DNA of 64,000 nt from positions 15,342,463 through 15,406,462 of the forward strand of contig CM070514.1 in assembly GCA_036346375.1 (NCBI GenBank), read 5' to 3'. Source of the DNA: Guadua angustifolia. Taxonomy: Eukaryota; Streptophyta; Magnoliopsida; Poales; Poaceae. A model generated the notes under the pieces. It did not search any database. It was not told the origin of the DNA and worked only from the letters and a program-made list of their open reading frames with translations. The translations under genes and the position numbers were made by a program. Of this stretch, positions 55,373 to 64,000 are shown one piece after another; position 1 is the stretch's first letter; each line of letters begins with the position of its first letter.

Positions 55373-57943
55373 CGGTGGAACCGGGTGTCTCCCCTATGGA
55401 GGAGGGTGCATCCATTCTACAAGATCCGAGGGCACATCGACTCGACCCGCGAGGGCACGTCCGGTAAGCCTTCTTGCCTCGAGGTCTTACTCGAGTCCAC
55501 CCTTCGATCTCTTCTGATGGTCATTTCCCTTGCAGCGCCGAAGGAGTCCTGGATCGTCGCCAGGATGAGTGAGATGTTCGAGAAGCTGGCGCACGAGTAT
55601 GCCATCGACGACCCCGTCCTGAAGAACGTGCTTCGCCGAAAAGCCAAGGTAAGCCGCCCCGACCAAGCTCTCAACTCGAATGTCCACGAGGCCCTTCTTG
55701 AACCTCGCATGCTCGTAGGATCATCAGGACTTGCTCGAGACAGCCAGGAGGATGCTCCCGCTGCCCGACGGGGGCAAGGGCAAGAAGGGGAAAAAGAGGT
55801 CTCCCGTTGCCGGAGCAAGCCTCCAGGAGGTGAAGAAACCCCACGTCGAGTGGGGGGACCGCTCCACGGTAAGGATTCCCACGGCCGAGCCCCCGAGCCC
55901 ATGCCCGCATCTCCGGTTGCTTGACATGCTCTCCCTTTGCGATGTGAGGCGTGGGGTACGCCGCCAGCCCTCGAGCCCCATGCCCAGGTGCCTAGGCTCG
56001 GGTCCCGAGTGCTGCCATGATGACATGGACTCGGCGCGAGACCCAAGGCCCTAAGTGGTGGAGCCAGCAGCAGAGTGCCCTCTCACGTCGGAACAGACGG
56101 GACCCTAGGCCCTCGACAAGGTGGAGGCTGGTGACTCATGTAAGTTTTTGGCCTTTCGATTCGCTCCGCCCTCTTCGTGTTTTTCTGGCTTAGTGTCTGT
56201 TCTTGATCGCAGACCTCGAGCGCGTGCGCTCGAAACTTGCCCGTTTTGACGATGGCTATTGTCCAGGGCGAGTCCGAGTCCGAGGAGGAGGAGGATTCCT
56301 ATGTGCTGGCCCCGTGCCGCCCCTCGGGCCAGGCGCGCATCTCTTCTGAGCCCCCGAGCTGGGACCCGGTCGGCGAGTTCGACCAAGAGCTCGACGACTC
56401 AGCCGAGAACCAGCCCGCGACCAGCGAGGACTACGACACCGGCGAGCCGGGCGCCGTCGCTGTCGCCAACCCTCCCAAGGTCAACGCGAAGGAGGGTTCC
56501 CAGGGCGCCTTGGTCGCAGCCGCAGAGTCACCCCAGGCTCGCCTGACCACGGAAGTTCCGAACATCGAGGTCATAGCGCCACCGGCCACCGAAGATGGCC
56601 GTGCTGTGGACGCACCTCAGGTCTGCCCGACCGAGGCTGCACCTGGCGCCGAGGCCATGGCACCCTTGGCCACGGAGGTTGATCGCGCAGCGGGAGGGCA
56701 CGTGGTGGATCCGGCCGTCGTTCCCTCAGTGCCAGGGGCGAGCGGAGCCCCGACCTCGCCGGCCAGGTCCGGTGTTGCCGCCACGTCCGCCCCGCCAGCG
56801 AGCTGAACCTACCGGGGAAGACGCCAGAACTCTAGGTCGACACCGGCGCGGAGACTCAAGGTATTGGCCCAAGCGCGCCGGTGGCGGCCGAGGTCGGCCA
56901 CACCTCAGGAGCGCCAGGCGATCAGCAGGAAGAGATTTCCCGCGCGCGCATCGACAACCACGAAGAGTACACCCCTCACGCCTCGAGAACCACCTTCGCG
57001 TGGTAAGGACCCCCATGCGCACCTCGCAGCTGGTTAGCCTGAGTTTCCTTGTTTCTTTTCTTACTTCGGGCCACCCTTCCTGTCATGAAGGCGATCGGCA
57101 ACGTCTCCCAAGGACTCTGAGGCATTCAAGAGCCTGACGGCGTCTTTGAGGGCCTCTGAACATGGTGGAGGCACGGGAGGTGGCGCACGGGCTCATCGAG
57201 AACATTGAGGTAGAAGCGGGGAGCTCGGCGAAGACCCAGGAGCTTGACGACCTCCGCTAGACGATGAGGGCGCAGCGCAGGAGGTAGCCCACACGGCCGA
57301 GCTCGAGCAGACCAGGGTCTCCGAGCGTGTGCATGGCTTCAAGGCCGTGGAGCAAGAGCGTGTGCGGTCGGCCAAAGCGCTCGAGGCCGAGCGTGCCAAG
57401 GTCGAGGCGCTGGAGAAGGCCGCTGCGGAGTAGGTGTCTTCGACGAAGGCATCCTCGGAGCTCGAGGCCAAGATCCTAGAGCTTGATGGGAAGCTTGGGC
57501 GCGCCAACGAGGTGCTCGAAGCTGAGCGGGCCAAGGTCGAGGCGCTGGAGAAGGCTGCCGCGGAGCAGGTGTCTTCGACGAAGGCGTCCTCCGAGCTCGA
57601 GGCCAAGATCCTGGAGCTTGAAGGGAAGCTTGGGCGCGCCAACGAGGCGCTCGAAGTCGAGCCGGCCAAGGTCGAGGTGCTAGAGAAGGCTGTCGCGGAG
57701 CAGGTGTCCTCCTCAACGAAGGTATCCCCCGAGCTCGAGGTCAAGATCTTGGAACTTGAAGGGAAGTGTGGGCGCGCTAGCAAAGTGGCGAGGAGCGTCC
57801 TGGCCCAACTCGAAGAGGAACGGCGCCGAGCCGTGGTCGCCTCCGAGGAAGCCCTCCAGTACCGGAGTGAGCTATCGACCTTGAGGGCCAAGGTAGCCGA
57901 GCTCGGGCAAGAGAAGCTCGCCCGCGAGATGGCCGACCTATAA
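55373..57943 (+). pseudogene. Antisense coiled-coil gene of C2
   Basis: Same gene as in C1, but the N-terminal exon is lost before NRVSPLWRRVHPFYKIRG. Canonical introns at 55464-55535 (phase identical to C1) and 55649-55718 leave APKESWIVARMSEMFEKLAH, VLKNVLRRKAK and DHQDLLETARRMLPLPDGGK in one reading. A longer intron probably spans 55869-56212. An acidic, Pro/Ala-rich region follows from MAIVQGESESEEEEDSYVLA (56252). The end is a coiled coil made of 45-residue repeats (57376-57943), stopping at TAA 57941. A TAG at 57430 stands where the next repeat has CAG. Convergent with pol. Function unknown; strongly charged and coiled, so a structural or binding protein is likelier than an enzyme. Confidence 0.7.
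57376..57790 (+). repeat. 135-bp tandem repeat in the C2 antisense gene
   Basis: Three copies with the marker GTGTC(C)TTCGACGAAGG-like at 57434, 57569 and 57704, exactly 135 bases apart (45 codons). Each encodes a LEAKILELEGKLGRANEALE block plus AKVEALEKAAAEQ. The C1 gene has the unit only about twice and more diverged, so the array expanded after the copies split. Confidence 0.82.
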
Positions 57944-58544
57944 AAAACACTTAAAACAGAAAACTCTAGTAGAGCCGCATTTCTTTTGGGGAACAACAAA
58001 CTCTTTGTTTCAAGCCTGTTAGTCGAGGAGCTGAGGTGAACGTCTCTTCCGCCCTTAGTCATGCTCCTTAGGTCGTTCGCCGACTACATGTCCTTATCCA
58101 ACCCCCGTTGGGTCGAAGGTGGAGCAACGCCCGCCTTGGGCGCAAGATGTAGATGCGAGCAAACAACCACGACCTGCGGAGCTGAGAAAAGGTCCAGAGA
58201 AGAAGTAAACATGACACAAGCTAGCGAGACGGTCACACCCGGACCGATGTGCGAATCACGACCATGACCCCATGCACTACTCAATGGTCAAAGCTGTGAG
58301 GCTTGCGGCTCGAGCCCGAGCACAGGGGAGAGACAAGGTTGCGAAGAGATTCGGCTTACGTGTAGCTCGACCACTGGGGGTGAACGTTAAGCTCGCGACG
58401 CTCAGACCAAGAACGAGGGCGCTGGGCACGGAGGTCATGTTCAAAGAAAAAGTCTCGGACAATAATGACATTGTAGTCACAAGCGAAAAAGATATAAAGG
58501 GCGAGAATGGAAGAACAACTTTATTGAGATTTAAGGTAAAGAGA
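57944..58544. other. Convergent spacer of C2
   Basis: Between the antisense gene stop and the pol stop. Bases 58520-58525 give AATAAA on the minus strand, the probable pol poly(A) signal. Short frames here have no support. Confidence 0.45.
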
Positions 58545-59970
58545 TTACACATAAAACTTCCGAAGCTATTCTATGTTCCACGAGCTAGAGAGCTCTCTGC
58601 CATCGGGCATCGCTAGCCGGTAAGCCCCCGTGCGATCTGTTGAAATGACTCTATAGGGGCCGTCCCACCGTGGGGATAACTTGTTGGTGTTGGGCGATTG
58701 CTGAATCCGTCTCGGGGCCGAAGTCCCCAACAAGGAGCTCCCTAGGTCGTACCGACCGAGACGCATGTCTGCGAAGAGGTTGCAGGTAGTGCGTTGATCG
58801 TAGCAGTGTACAACATCTTACTTCTTCTGCGAGGGCAAGGTCGAGAGACCGTTCGTGCTCGAAGTCGACCTGGTCGACCAAGCTAACCCCGACAGAGCCC
58901 AGCGTAACCTCGGGAGGCAGGACGGCTTCTGTACTGAACACGAGCTGGAAGGGTGTGGACCCTGTGGCTCAGCTTGCTGTGGTACGAATAGACCATAAGA
59001 CGGTGGGAAGTTCGTCCAGCCAGGTCTTGCCGTAGCGTTCGAGCTCATTTGCAACTCGTTTCTTGGCATACTGGGCGATTTGTCGTTGGAGCGTTCCGCC
59101 GCTCCGTTGCTCGGGGGTGAGCTCTGAAGCGAAGCACACTTTGATCGAGGCCTTCGCAAAACTCACAGAACGACTCCAACGTAAGCGGGTACCATTGTCG
59201 GTGATAATCTTGCATGGAACCCGTGCACAGTGACCACGAACAAGCGAAAAAAGCAGACGGACCGCCGAAAGCGGTGATGGTCGAGACCAAGCAGCCTCGA
59301 TCCACTTGGTAAAAGTGTCACTGACAACGAGCAGGAACTTCTTACCCCTCTGCTTTGAGGGAAAGGGCGAGGATGTCCGGCCCCAAGTCGAGAAAGGCCA
59401 GCGGCGAGATGGTGCGAAGCGCGTATCTTGAGTTGATCGACTTCGAGGCGTGGAACTAGCATGCTCGCCTGGTACGGACGATATCGCGGGCATCCTGAAG
59501 CGCTGAAGGCCAATAGTACCCCATACGGAAGGCCTTGCCGACCATCGTCTTGTACGAAGAGTGCGCTCCACAAAGGCTTGAGTGGATGTCATTTAACAGG
59601 TACTTACCTTCCTCCGTAGAGATGCACCACGTCAGAATGCCGGAGACATTCCGCCTGTAGAGCGTCCCATCGACGAGCATGTATAAACTCGCCGGCGCTT
59701 GATCCTGCTCCTCTCGGTAGGGTCGGGCGGTAGGTTGCCTCTTGTAAGGAAATTATAAATGGGTTCAACCTAGGAGGGGATACCTTCCACCACGGCGAGC
59801 AAGACCTCCTGGTCGGAGATCGAGGAGCCATAGCGTCTCGAGGATGACATCGAGGCGGGATCCGTCATCGAAAAAGAACCGAGCTTGGAGAGGAAGTCAG
59901 CACTGGAGTAATCCTTCCAGGGTATGTGTTTGAGCTCTAGGTTCTGGAACCACTTCTCCATCTTGCGCAC
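58545..59970 (-). pseudogene. pol: Integrase of C2
   Basis: Minus-strand zinc-binding part at 59456-59680 (TLYRRNVSG … GKYLLNDIHSSLCGAH … ARDIVRTRRAC). The core follows in 59000-59450, split over frames (KIITDNGTRL carrying the second Asp), then ERYGKTWLDELPTVLWSIRT. The C-terminal module NKLSPRWDGPYRVIS ends in W-N-I-E and a TAG where C1 has CAG. The remaining L-R-K-F-Y-V and TAA at 58545 are still present. Frameshifts near 59100, 59300 and 59460. Confidence 0.83.
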
Positions 59971-59975
59971 TTCGT

Positions 59976-60742
59976 CTAAGTACTATGACATCGAGTCTCC
60001 CGAGCACTGGTACTCCTTGTTGTACTGATTGACGATGAGCTGGGAGTCGCCTTTGACGACCAACCATCGCACGCCCAATGCTTTGCAAGCTCACAAGACC
60101 GCCAAGAGAGCTTCGTACTCTGCCACATTGTTGGTCGCCGGAACCCAAAACGAACTACGTACCTCAGGCGGTCGCTGCGTGGGGTGAGAATAAGGATTCC
60201 AGCCCCCGAGCGCTTGAAGGACCTCGAGCCATCGAAGAACATGATCCAGAGCTTTTCTTCCTCGACCTCGGGCTCGGGCATGGGCTGGGACGTCTGCTCG
60301 ACCACAAAGTCGGCAAGCACTTGCGATTTGATGGCCGTTCGAGCTACGACCTGGACATCGAATGCCGCCAGCTCCATAGCCCACTTGGCGATTCGCCCGC
60401 CGCCTTTTGGGTTTTGCAAGATGTCCCCGAGCAGAAAATTCTTAGGACAACCACAGAGTACACCTGGAAATAGAAGCTTGCGCGAAGCCATGAGGAGGGC
60501 GTCTGGCGGTTCACGTACTGCGGGTAGCGCTCCTTTGGGCCGTGCAAGACTTTGTTGACATAATAGATCGGTCTTCTTTGCAATCCCGCTCGACCACCAG
60601 ACAAAGAGCAGCGGCAGGTGGTAGCCACAAGGTAAAGCGACAACCTTTCGGCCGGGTGCGGGTAAATGGCGGGTGGGGTTGGCAGTATACCTTCAACTCG
60701 TCGAAAGACAGCTGCGCCGAGGTCCACTCGAAGCTCCCTTGC
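59976..60742 (-). pseudogene. pol: RNase H domains of C2
   Basis: The 171-residue minus-strand frame 59976-60491 holds KNFLLGDILQNPKGGGRIAK WAMEL (Tat-type connection) and LWIMFFDGSRSFKRSGAGIL, the start of the second RNase H. One indel later the frame 60091-60384 adds NNVAEYEALLAVL with the catalytic Glu. Bases 60344-60730 hold the RT-linked RNase H with FDELKVYCQ. Fewer breaks than in C1. Confidence 0.83.
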
Positions 60743-61588
60743 TTATCTGAGAACTTCGAAGAAACGAAGACCACACTCGTCGAGCCTCGAGATGAACCTG
60801 CTGAGGGAGGCCATGCGGCCAGTGAGGCTCTGCACCTGCTTGACTGAGGTCGGGGACGCCATCTTCTCAATTGCCTCGATCTTTTCTCGGTTCGGGCCAA
60901 CCCCCGAGCCCCTGATCATGTAGCCGAGCACCTTTCTTGATGCAGTGCCGAACACGCACTTCTCGGGATTGAGCTTGATCTTGTACCTGTTCAGGTTGGC
61001 GAAGGTTTCCTTGAGGTCTCGGACGTGGTGGCCTTCGGAGGGGCTCTTAACGATGATGTCATCCACGTAGACCTCAAGGTTCCGCCCGATCTGAGGGTCG
61101 AACGTCTTGGTCATCAGACGCTGAAACGTGGCCCCGACGTTGCGTAGACCAAATGACATGGTTGTGTAGCAATAGGTGCCGAACGACGTGATGAACGACG
61201 TCTTGCTCTCGTCATCGACCGGTAGCTTGATCTGGTTGTACCCCGAATAGGCATCCAAGAAGCTCAGCATCTTGGCATTCGCGGTGGAGTCAACGATCTG
61301 GTTGATGCGCGGGAGCGGGAAGTTGTCCTTCGGGTAGGCCGAGTTCAACCCCGTGTGGTCCACGCATATCTTCCATTTTCCGCCTTTCTTCTGGTCGATG
61401 ACCGGGTTTGCCAACCATTCAGAGTAGTCGACCTCGTGAATGAAACCGGCCTTCAAGAGCATGTTAAGGTTCTCCTTGATGATCGCAACCTTCTCCGGAG
61501 AGAAGCGGTGCAGCTTTTGCCGCACGGGGCGGCAGTCTGGCCTGACCTGCAACTTGTGCTCGATCACCTCCCTCGGGACGCCAGGCAT
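60743..61588 (-). CDS. pol: Reverse transcriptase of C2, uninterrupted frame
   Basis: 281 residues without a stop on the minus strand. In order: MPGVPREVIEHKLQVRPDCR at the linker, KAGFIHEVDYSEWLANPVID, KWKICVDHTGLNSAYPKDNF, MLSFLDAYSGYNQIKLPVDD, SFGTYCYTTMSFGLRNVGA, the catalytic LEVYVDDIIVKSPSEGHH, and LGYMIRGSGVGPNREKIEAI at the start of the connection. All RT blocks A-E are intact, including Y-V-D-D. The frame is part of a larger Gag-Pol reading frame broken on both sides, so it would not be translated as a separate protein from this ATG. Confidence 0.9.
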   Translation of the reverse strand: MPGVPREVIEHKLQVRPDCRPVRQKLHRFSPEKVAIIKENLNMLLKAGFIHEVDYSEWLANPVIDQKKGGKWKICVDHTGLNSAYPKDNFPLPRINQIVDSTANAKMLSFLDAYSGYNQIKLPVDDESKTSFITSFGTYCYTTMSFGLRNVGATFQRLMTKTFDPQIGRNLEVYVDDIIVKSPSEGHHVRDLKETFANLNRYKIKLNPEKCVFGTASRKVLGYMIRGSGVGPNREKIEAIEKMASPTSVKQVQSLTGRMASLSRFISRLDECGLRFFEVLR

Positions 61589-61599
61589 GTCCGCGGGCT

Positions 61600-62656
61600 C
61601 CCAAGCGAAAATGCCCTTGTTGGCGCGGAGGAAGGTGATGAGCTCGAGTTCCTATTTGGAACTCAGCTCGGCCGAAACATGGATGCATCTGGCCGGGTCG
61701 CTCTCCTCGGCAAGACGGCCTTCGTCGCCAGATTAAATTTGGATGGCCATATACGGTGGCGTTCTTTTCCATCGCCTCTGGGCCTCGCTGGGGCAGCATG
61801 CTAGCAAGGGCCAAGGCCTTGGTCTCACATCTGTCCGCCGCTCTTGAGTCGCCCCTTGCGGTTATGATCTTTGTTGGGACGAGCGACTTCATGTGATGGC
61901 CATAGTGGTTGGCCGCCATGAACTTGATCAGGGCAGGCCGCCCGAGGATGGCGTTGTATGGGAGGTCCCCCTCAGCCACCTCGAAGGTGATCGGCTCCGT
62001 GCGGAAGTTAGCCGAGTCGCCAAAAGTGACGGGCAAGACCACCTGCCCTAAAGGGGTGGTCGAGCTTCCAAGGACGATCCTGAAGAAGGGGACAGCGACG
62101 TTCTTGACCTTCGACCGAGGAATCGCATCCGGTTAAGGGCTCCAGCCTGCAGCAAGTTAAGGGAGCTATCGCCATCGACCATGACACGACCGACCCCGGT
62201 GTTGCTGATGGTCGGGGTCACGACCAGGGCGGTCTTCAGATCTCGGGCCATACCTTGAAGTGCGTCCTCCGGAGAAAAAGTGATGGTGGCCCCAGCCCAC
62301 TTGCAGTGCTGCTCGATAGGCTTCCTGGCGGCGACCTGGTAGATGGTTCGCGAGGTGGCTTTGAGTTCGCGCCGGGACTGGTAAGCCAACGAGCCATCGA
62401 AGATAACATCGATGCGTTGCTCGCCCTGCTGGAACTCCAGGTCGAGGTCGTCACGGTCCGCCCCAGCGTTCACCCTGTCAGACCGGACGTCTTCCTTTGG
62501 TAACATGGGCATTTCCTCTCGACCATCATAAAAAGCTTCTAACTTGCTTTGCCAAGCCCTGCAAGCTCGCAGGTCATGGCTCGCTACCCTGTGAAATAGA
62601 CAGAACTTCGATTCATCATACCCCGGGCGCCCCTCGGCCCCCTGTGGCCGAAACAT
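61600..62656 (-). pseudogene. pol: Protease and linker of C2
   Basis: Minus-strand frame 62048-62656 contains RIDVIFDGSLAYQSRREL, KWAGATITFSPEDALQGM and the active-site block RVMVDGDSSLNLLQAGAL. C1 has D-G-G-S; here the second glycine is Asp, so the active-site loop is altered. After an indel near 62120, the frame 61464-62042 gives GDLPYNAILGRPALIKFMAA. Its start also encodes the Gag knuckle CLFHRVASHDLRAC (62570-62620). Confidence 0.8.
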
Positions 62657-64000
62657 CGACCGCGCCAGGCCGAACCTTGGTCCTCTGCTAGGGCTGATTA
62701 CGTGCCTACGAGGTCGAGGCCGCCCTTGGCGGTGGGCCCCTCCGAGCTTGATCTCGAGACTTCAGGACCTCCTGGTGTCTGCAAGCGATCACTCATGGCG
62801 ATCCACCGCCCGTTCCGTGATCGCGCTTCGCTTCTTAGGAGGCGGCAGTGGTCGGTGCCCTTGGAGTTGGACAGGCCGGCCTCTGTGGGGTTCAAACCAA
62901 GCTTACCTTGGTCGTAATCACGCTTCCAGCGGATAGCATCATCCGCATCAGCATACCGCTCCGCCATACGGAAAAGCTTGTTGACGCTGAGCCGCGAGAT
63001 GATCTCCAGGTCCTCGATAAGGTGCTGGTCGTGGACGCCGAACTTGAAAGCCTTTATGACGGCTTCATCCGAGATGCTCGGAATCAGGTTCCTCGTGCGG
63101 ATAAATCACCGCACGAAGTCACGGAGTGGCTCGTTCTTGCCCTAGATGACGCGATCCAGGACTTTCTCCCTCCTAGGCCGCTCGTAACAACTCTGAAAGT
63201 TGGAGCGGATGGCGTTTTGGACTTGGCACCACGACCTGAAGGAACCAGGCTTCTGGTTGAAGAGCCAGGTTTGCGTGGCCCCGTCCAGCATGGTCGGGAG
63301 GTAATTGGCCATGATGAGCTCATCACCGCCGGCCGCCAGGATGGCGGTTGAATAGATAGACAGGAACTCGTCTGGGTTCTTGGTCCCATCAAAGCGCTCT
63401 ATCAACGTCGGCTTGAATCGAGCCGGCCAGCGCACGCGACGAAGGTCGTTGGAATACGCCATGCAGCCGTAGGCCGGGACAGGCACGTGCCGGGAGTGGT
63501 TGTTGCCAACAAGGTCCTCGCTGCTGTCCGGACTCGGAGTCGAGGCTCCCCCGGCGGTCGACCTTTGGTGAGAACGGCCATGACGCCACGCGCGGGAGTC
63601 ACCTGGGAGGTAGCGCAGCGATCTGGACCTGCGGCGCTGGGCGGTACATCCGGGAGAGGCCCCGATTCTGTGGCCGACGCGAGCTCGTGAAGCTTAGTTC
63701 GTGCGACCTGCTGGTGGGGCCCACGGACGGCGGCAGCGGCGTCAAAGCAGTCCCGAGATTCTTCTTTGGCGAGGCGCCCCTGACCTGGTGGCGTCAAGCA
63801 GTGCACTAGCGACGGCGCGATGAGCTGCCATCACTTCTCAGGGAATGGGACCCCAAGTGATGACTTCGGTGCTACGGAGGTACGACATCAGTCGCGGCCC
63901 GGTCGAGCTCCTCGGCCAGGGCTCGACCAAAGAGTTCTGTTTCACCCTATCGGGATTAGCCATGACGAGGCGATAAGCGTGGCGTTCTCCGGAGGAAGCT
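62560..64000 (-). pseudogene. gag: gag of C2 (runs off the window)
   Basis: Capsid blocks on the minus strand: ERFDGTKNPDEFLSIYSTAI, ANYLPTMLDGATQTWLFNQK and GSFRSWCQVQNAIRSNFQSC in 63142-63486, then RMAERYADADDAIRWKRDYD (62900-62970). The C/H knuckle is at about 62590. The N-terminal part (63500-64000) is frameshifted. Matches C1 gag throughout, and the knuckle is better kept here. Confidence 0.83.

Larger units (their letters stand above)
54549..64000 (-). mobile_element. Element C2: Tat-like gypsy retrotransposon with antisense gene (runs off the right edge)
   Basis: Same family and orientation as C1. It has a 3' LTR (54549-55180), polypurine tract, plus-strand antisense gene (to 57943), then minus-strand integrase, RNase H, RT, protease and gag to the window end. 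RT is a single open frame, making this the better preserved copy. It inserted into the unrecognised ORF; left flank ATTCC (54544-54548). The right flank and 5' LTR lie outside the window. Confidence 0.87.

Noticed and set aside
56726..57137. Arg/Pro-rich frames alongside the C2 antisense gene
   Set aside because: Alternative frames of a GC-rich coding stretch; the acidic and coiled-coil frame is the one conserved with C1.
57193..58062. 289-codon Ser/Ala-rich minus-strand ORF
   Set aside because: Reverse-strand shadow of the 45-residue coiled-coil repeats; its periodic Ser/Ala pattern mirrors the repeat.

Overview
This window is nuclear DNA of a flowering plant, most likely a monocot and probably a grass. 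The evidence is the retroelement set: Tekay/Del-like chromoviruses with very long LTRs, GC-rich Tat-like Ty3/gypsy elements with extra antisense genes, Sirevirus-like copia LTRs, and CACTA and hAT elements. I see no convincing host gene, tRNA, rRNA or organellar insertion. Almost every base belongs to a transposon, as in pericentromeric or intergenic heterochromatin.

Layout. (1) 1-10402: chromovirus A, plus strand, with its 5' LTR cut by the window edge, frameshifted gag-pol and a 3.6 kb 3' LTR. (2) 10403-38137: a nest. Element C3 (Tat-like, plus strand, left part outside the window) has its 3' LTR split by sibling element C1 (minus strand, 11158-37985, target duplication AGTCT). The C1 pol gene is split by chromovirus B (17937-33723, plus strand). 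The B 3' LTR is split by an A-family solo LTR (28965-32655, target duplication AGAAG). (3) 38138-40926: 3' end of a Sirevirus-like copia element, into which C3 inserted. (4) 40931-49075: Tat-like element D, with minus-strand pol remnants and a plus-strand plant-mobile-domain/coiled-coil gene, interrupted by solo LTR E (44678-47885, TSD TAAAT). (5) 49076-54548: a second Sirevirus-like LTR fragment, a 247-bp hAT MITE, and an unrecognised minus-strand ORF split by a 2.4 kb CACTA element (TSD GTA). (6) 54549-64000: element C2, a second C-family element on the minus strand that runs off the right edge inside gag.

How the parts work together. In C1, C2 and D a second gene lies between pol and the 3' LTR on the opposite strand, convergent with pol. 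In C1 and C2 this antisense gene shares a canonical GT-AG intron in the same place and phase and ends in a coiled coil. D carries a plant mobile domain gene in the same arrangement, also with a likely intron. Being antisense to the genomic RNA, these introns are invisible to splicing of that RNA, which would explain how introns persist in retrotransposons. These antisense genes are the most interesting biology here.

Limits. Nearly all coding regions carry frameshifts, while LTR pairs of A and B have long identical stretches. The frameshifts are therefore either very recent decay or assembly indels. Lineage names rest on motifs and memory of the families; no searches were run.
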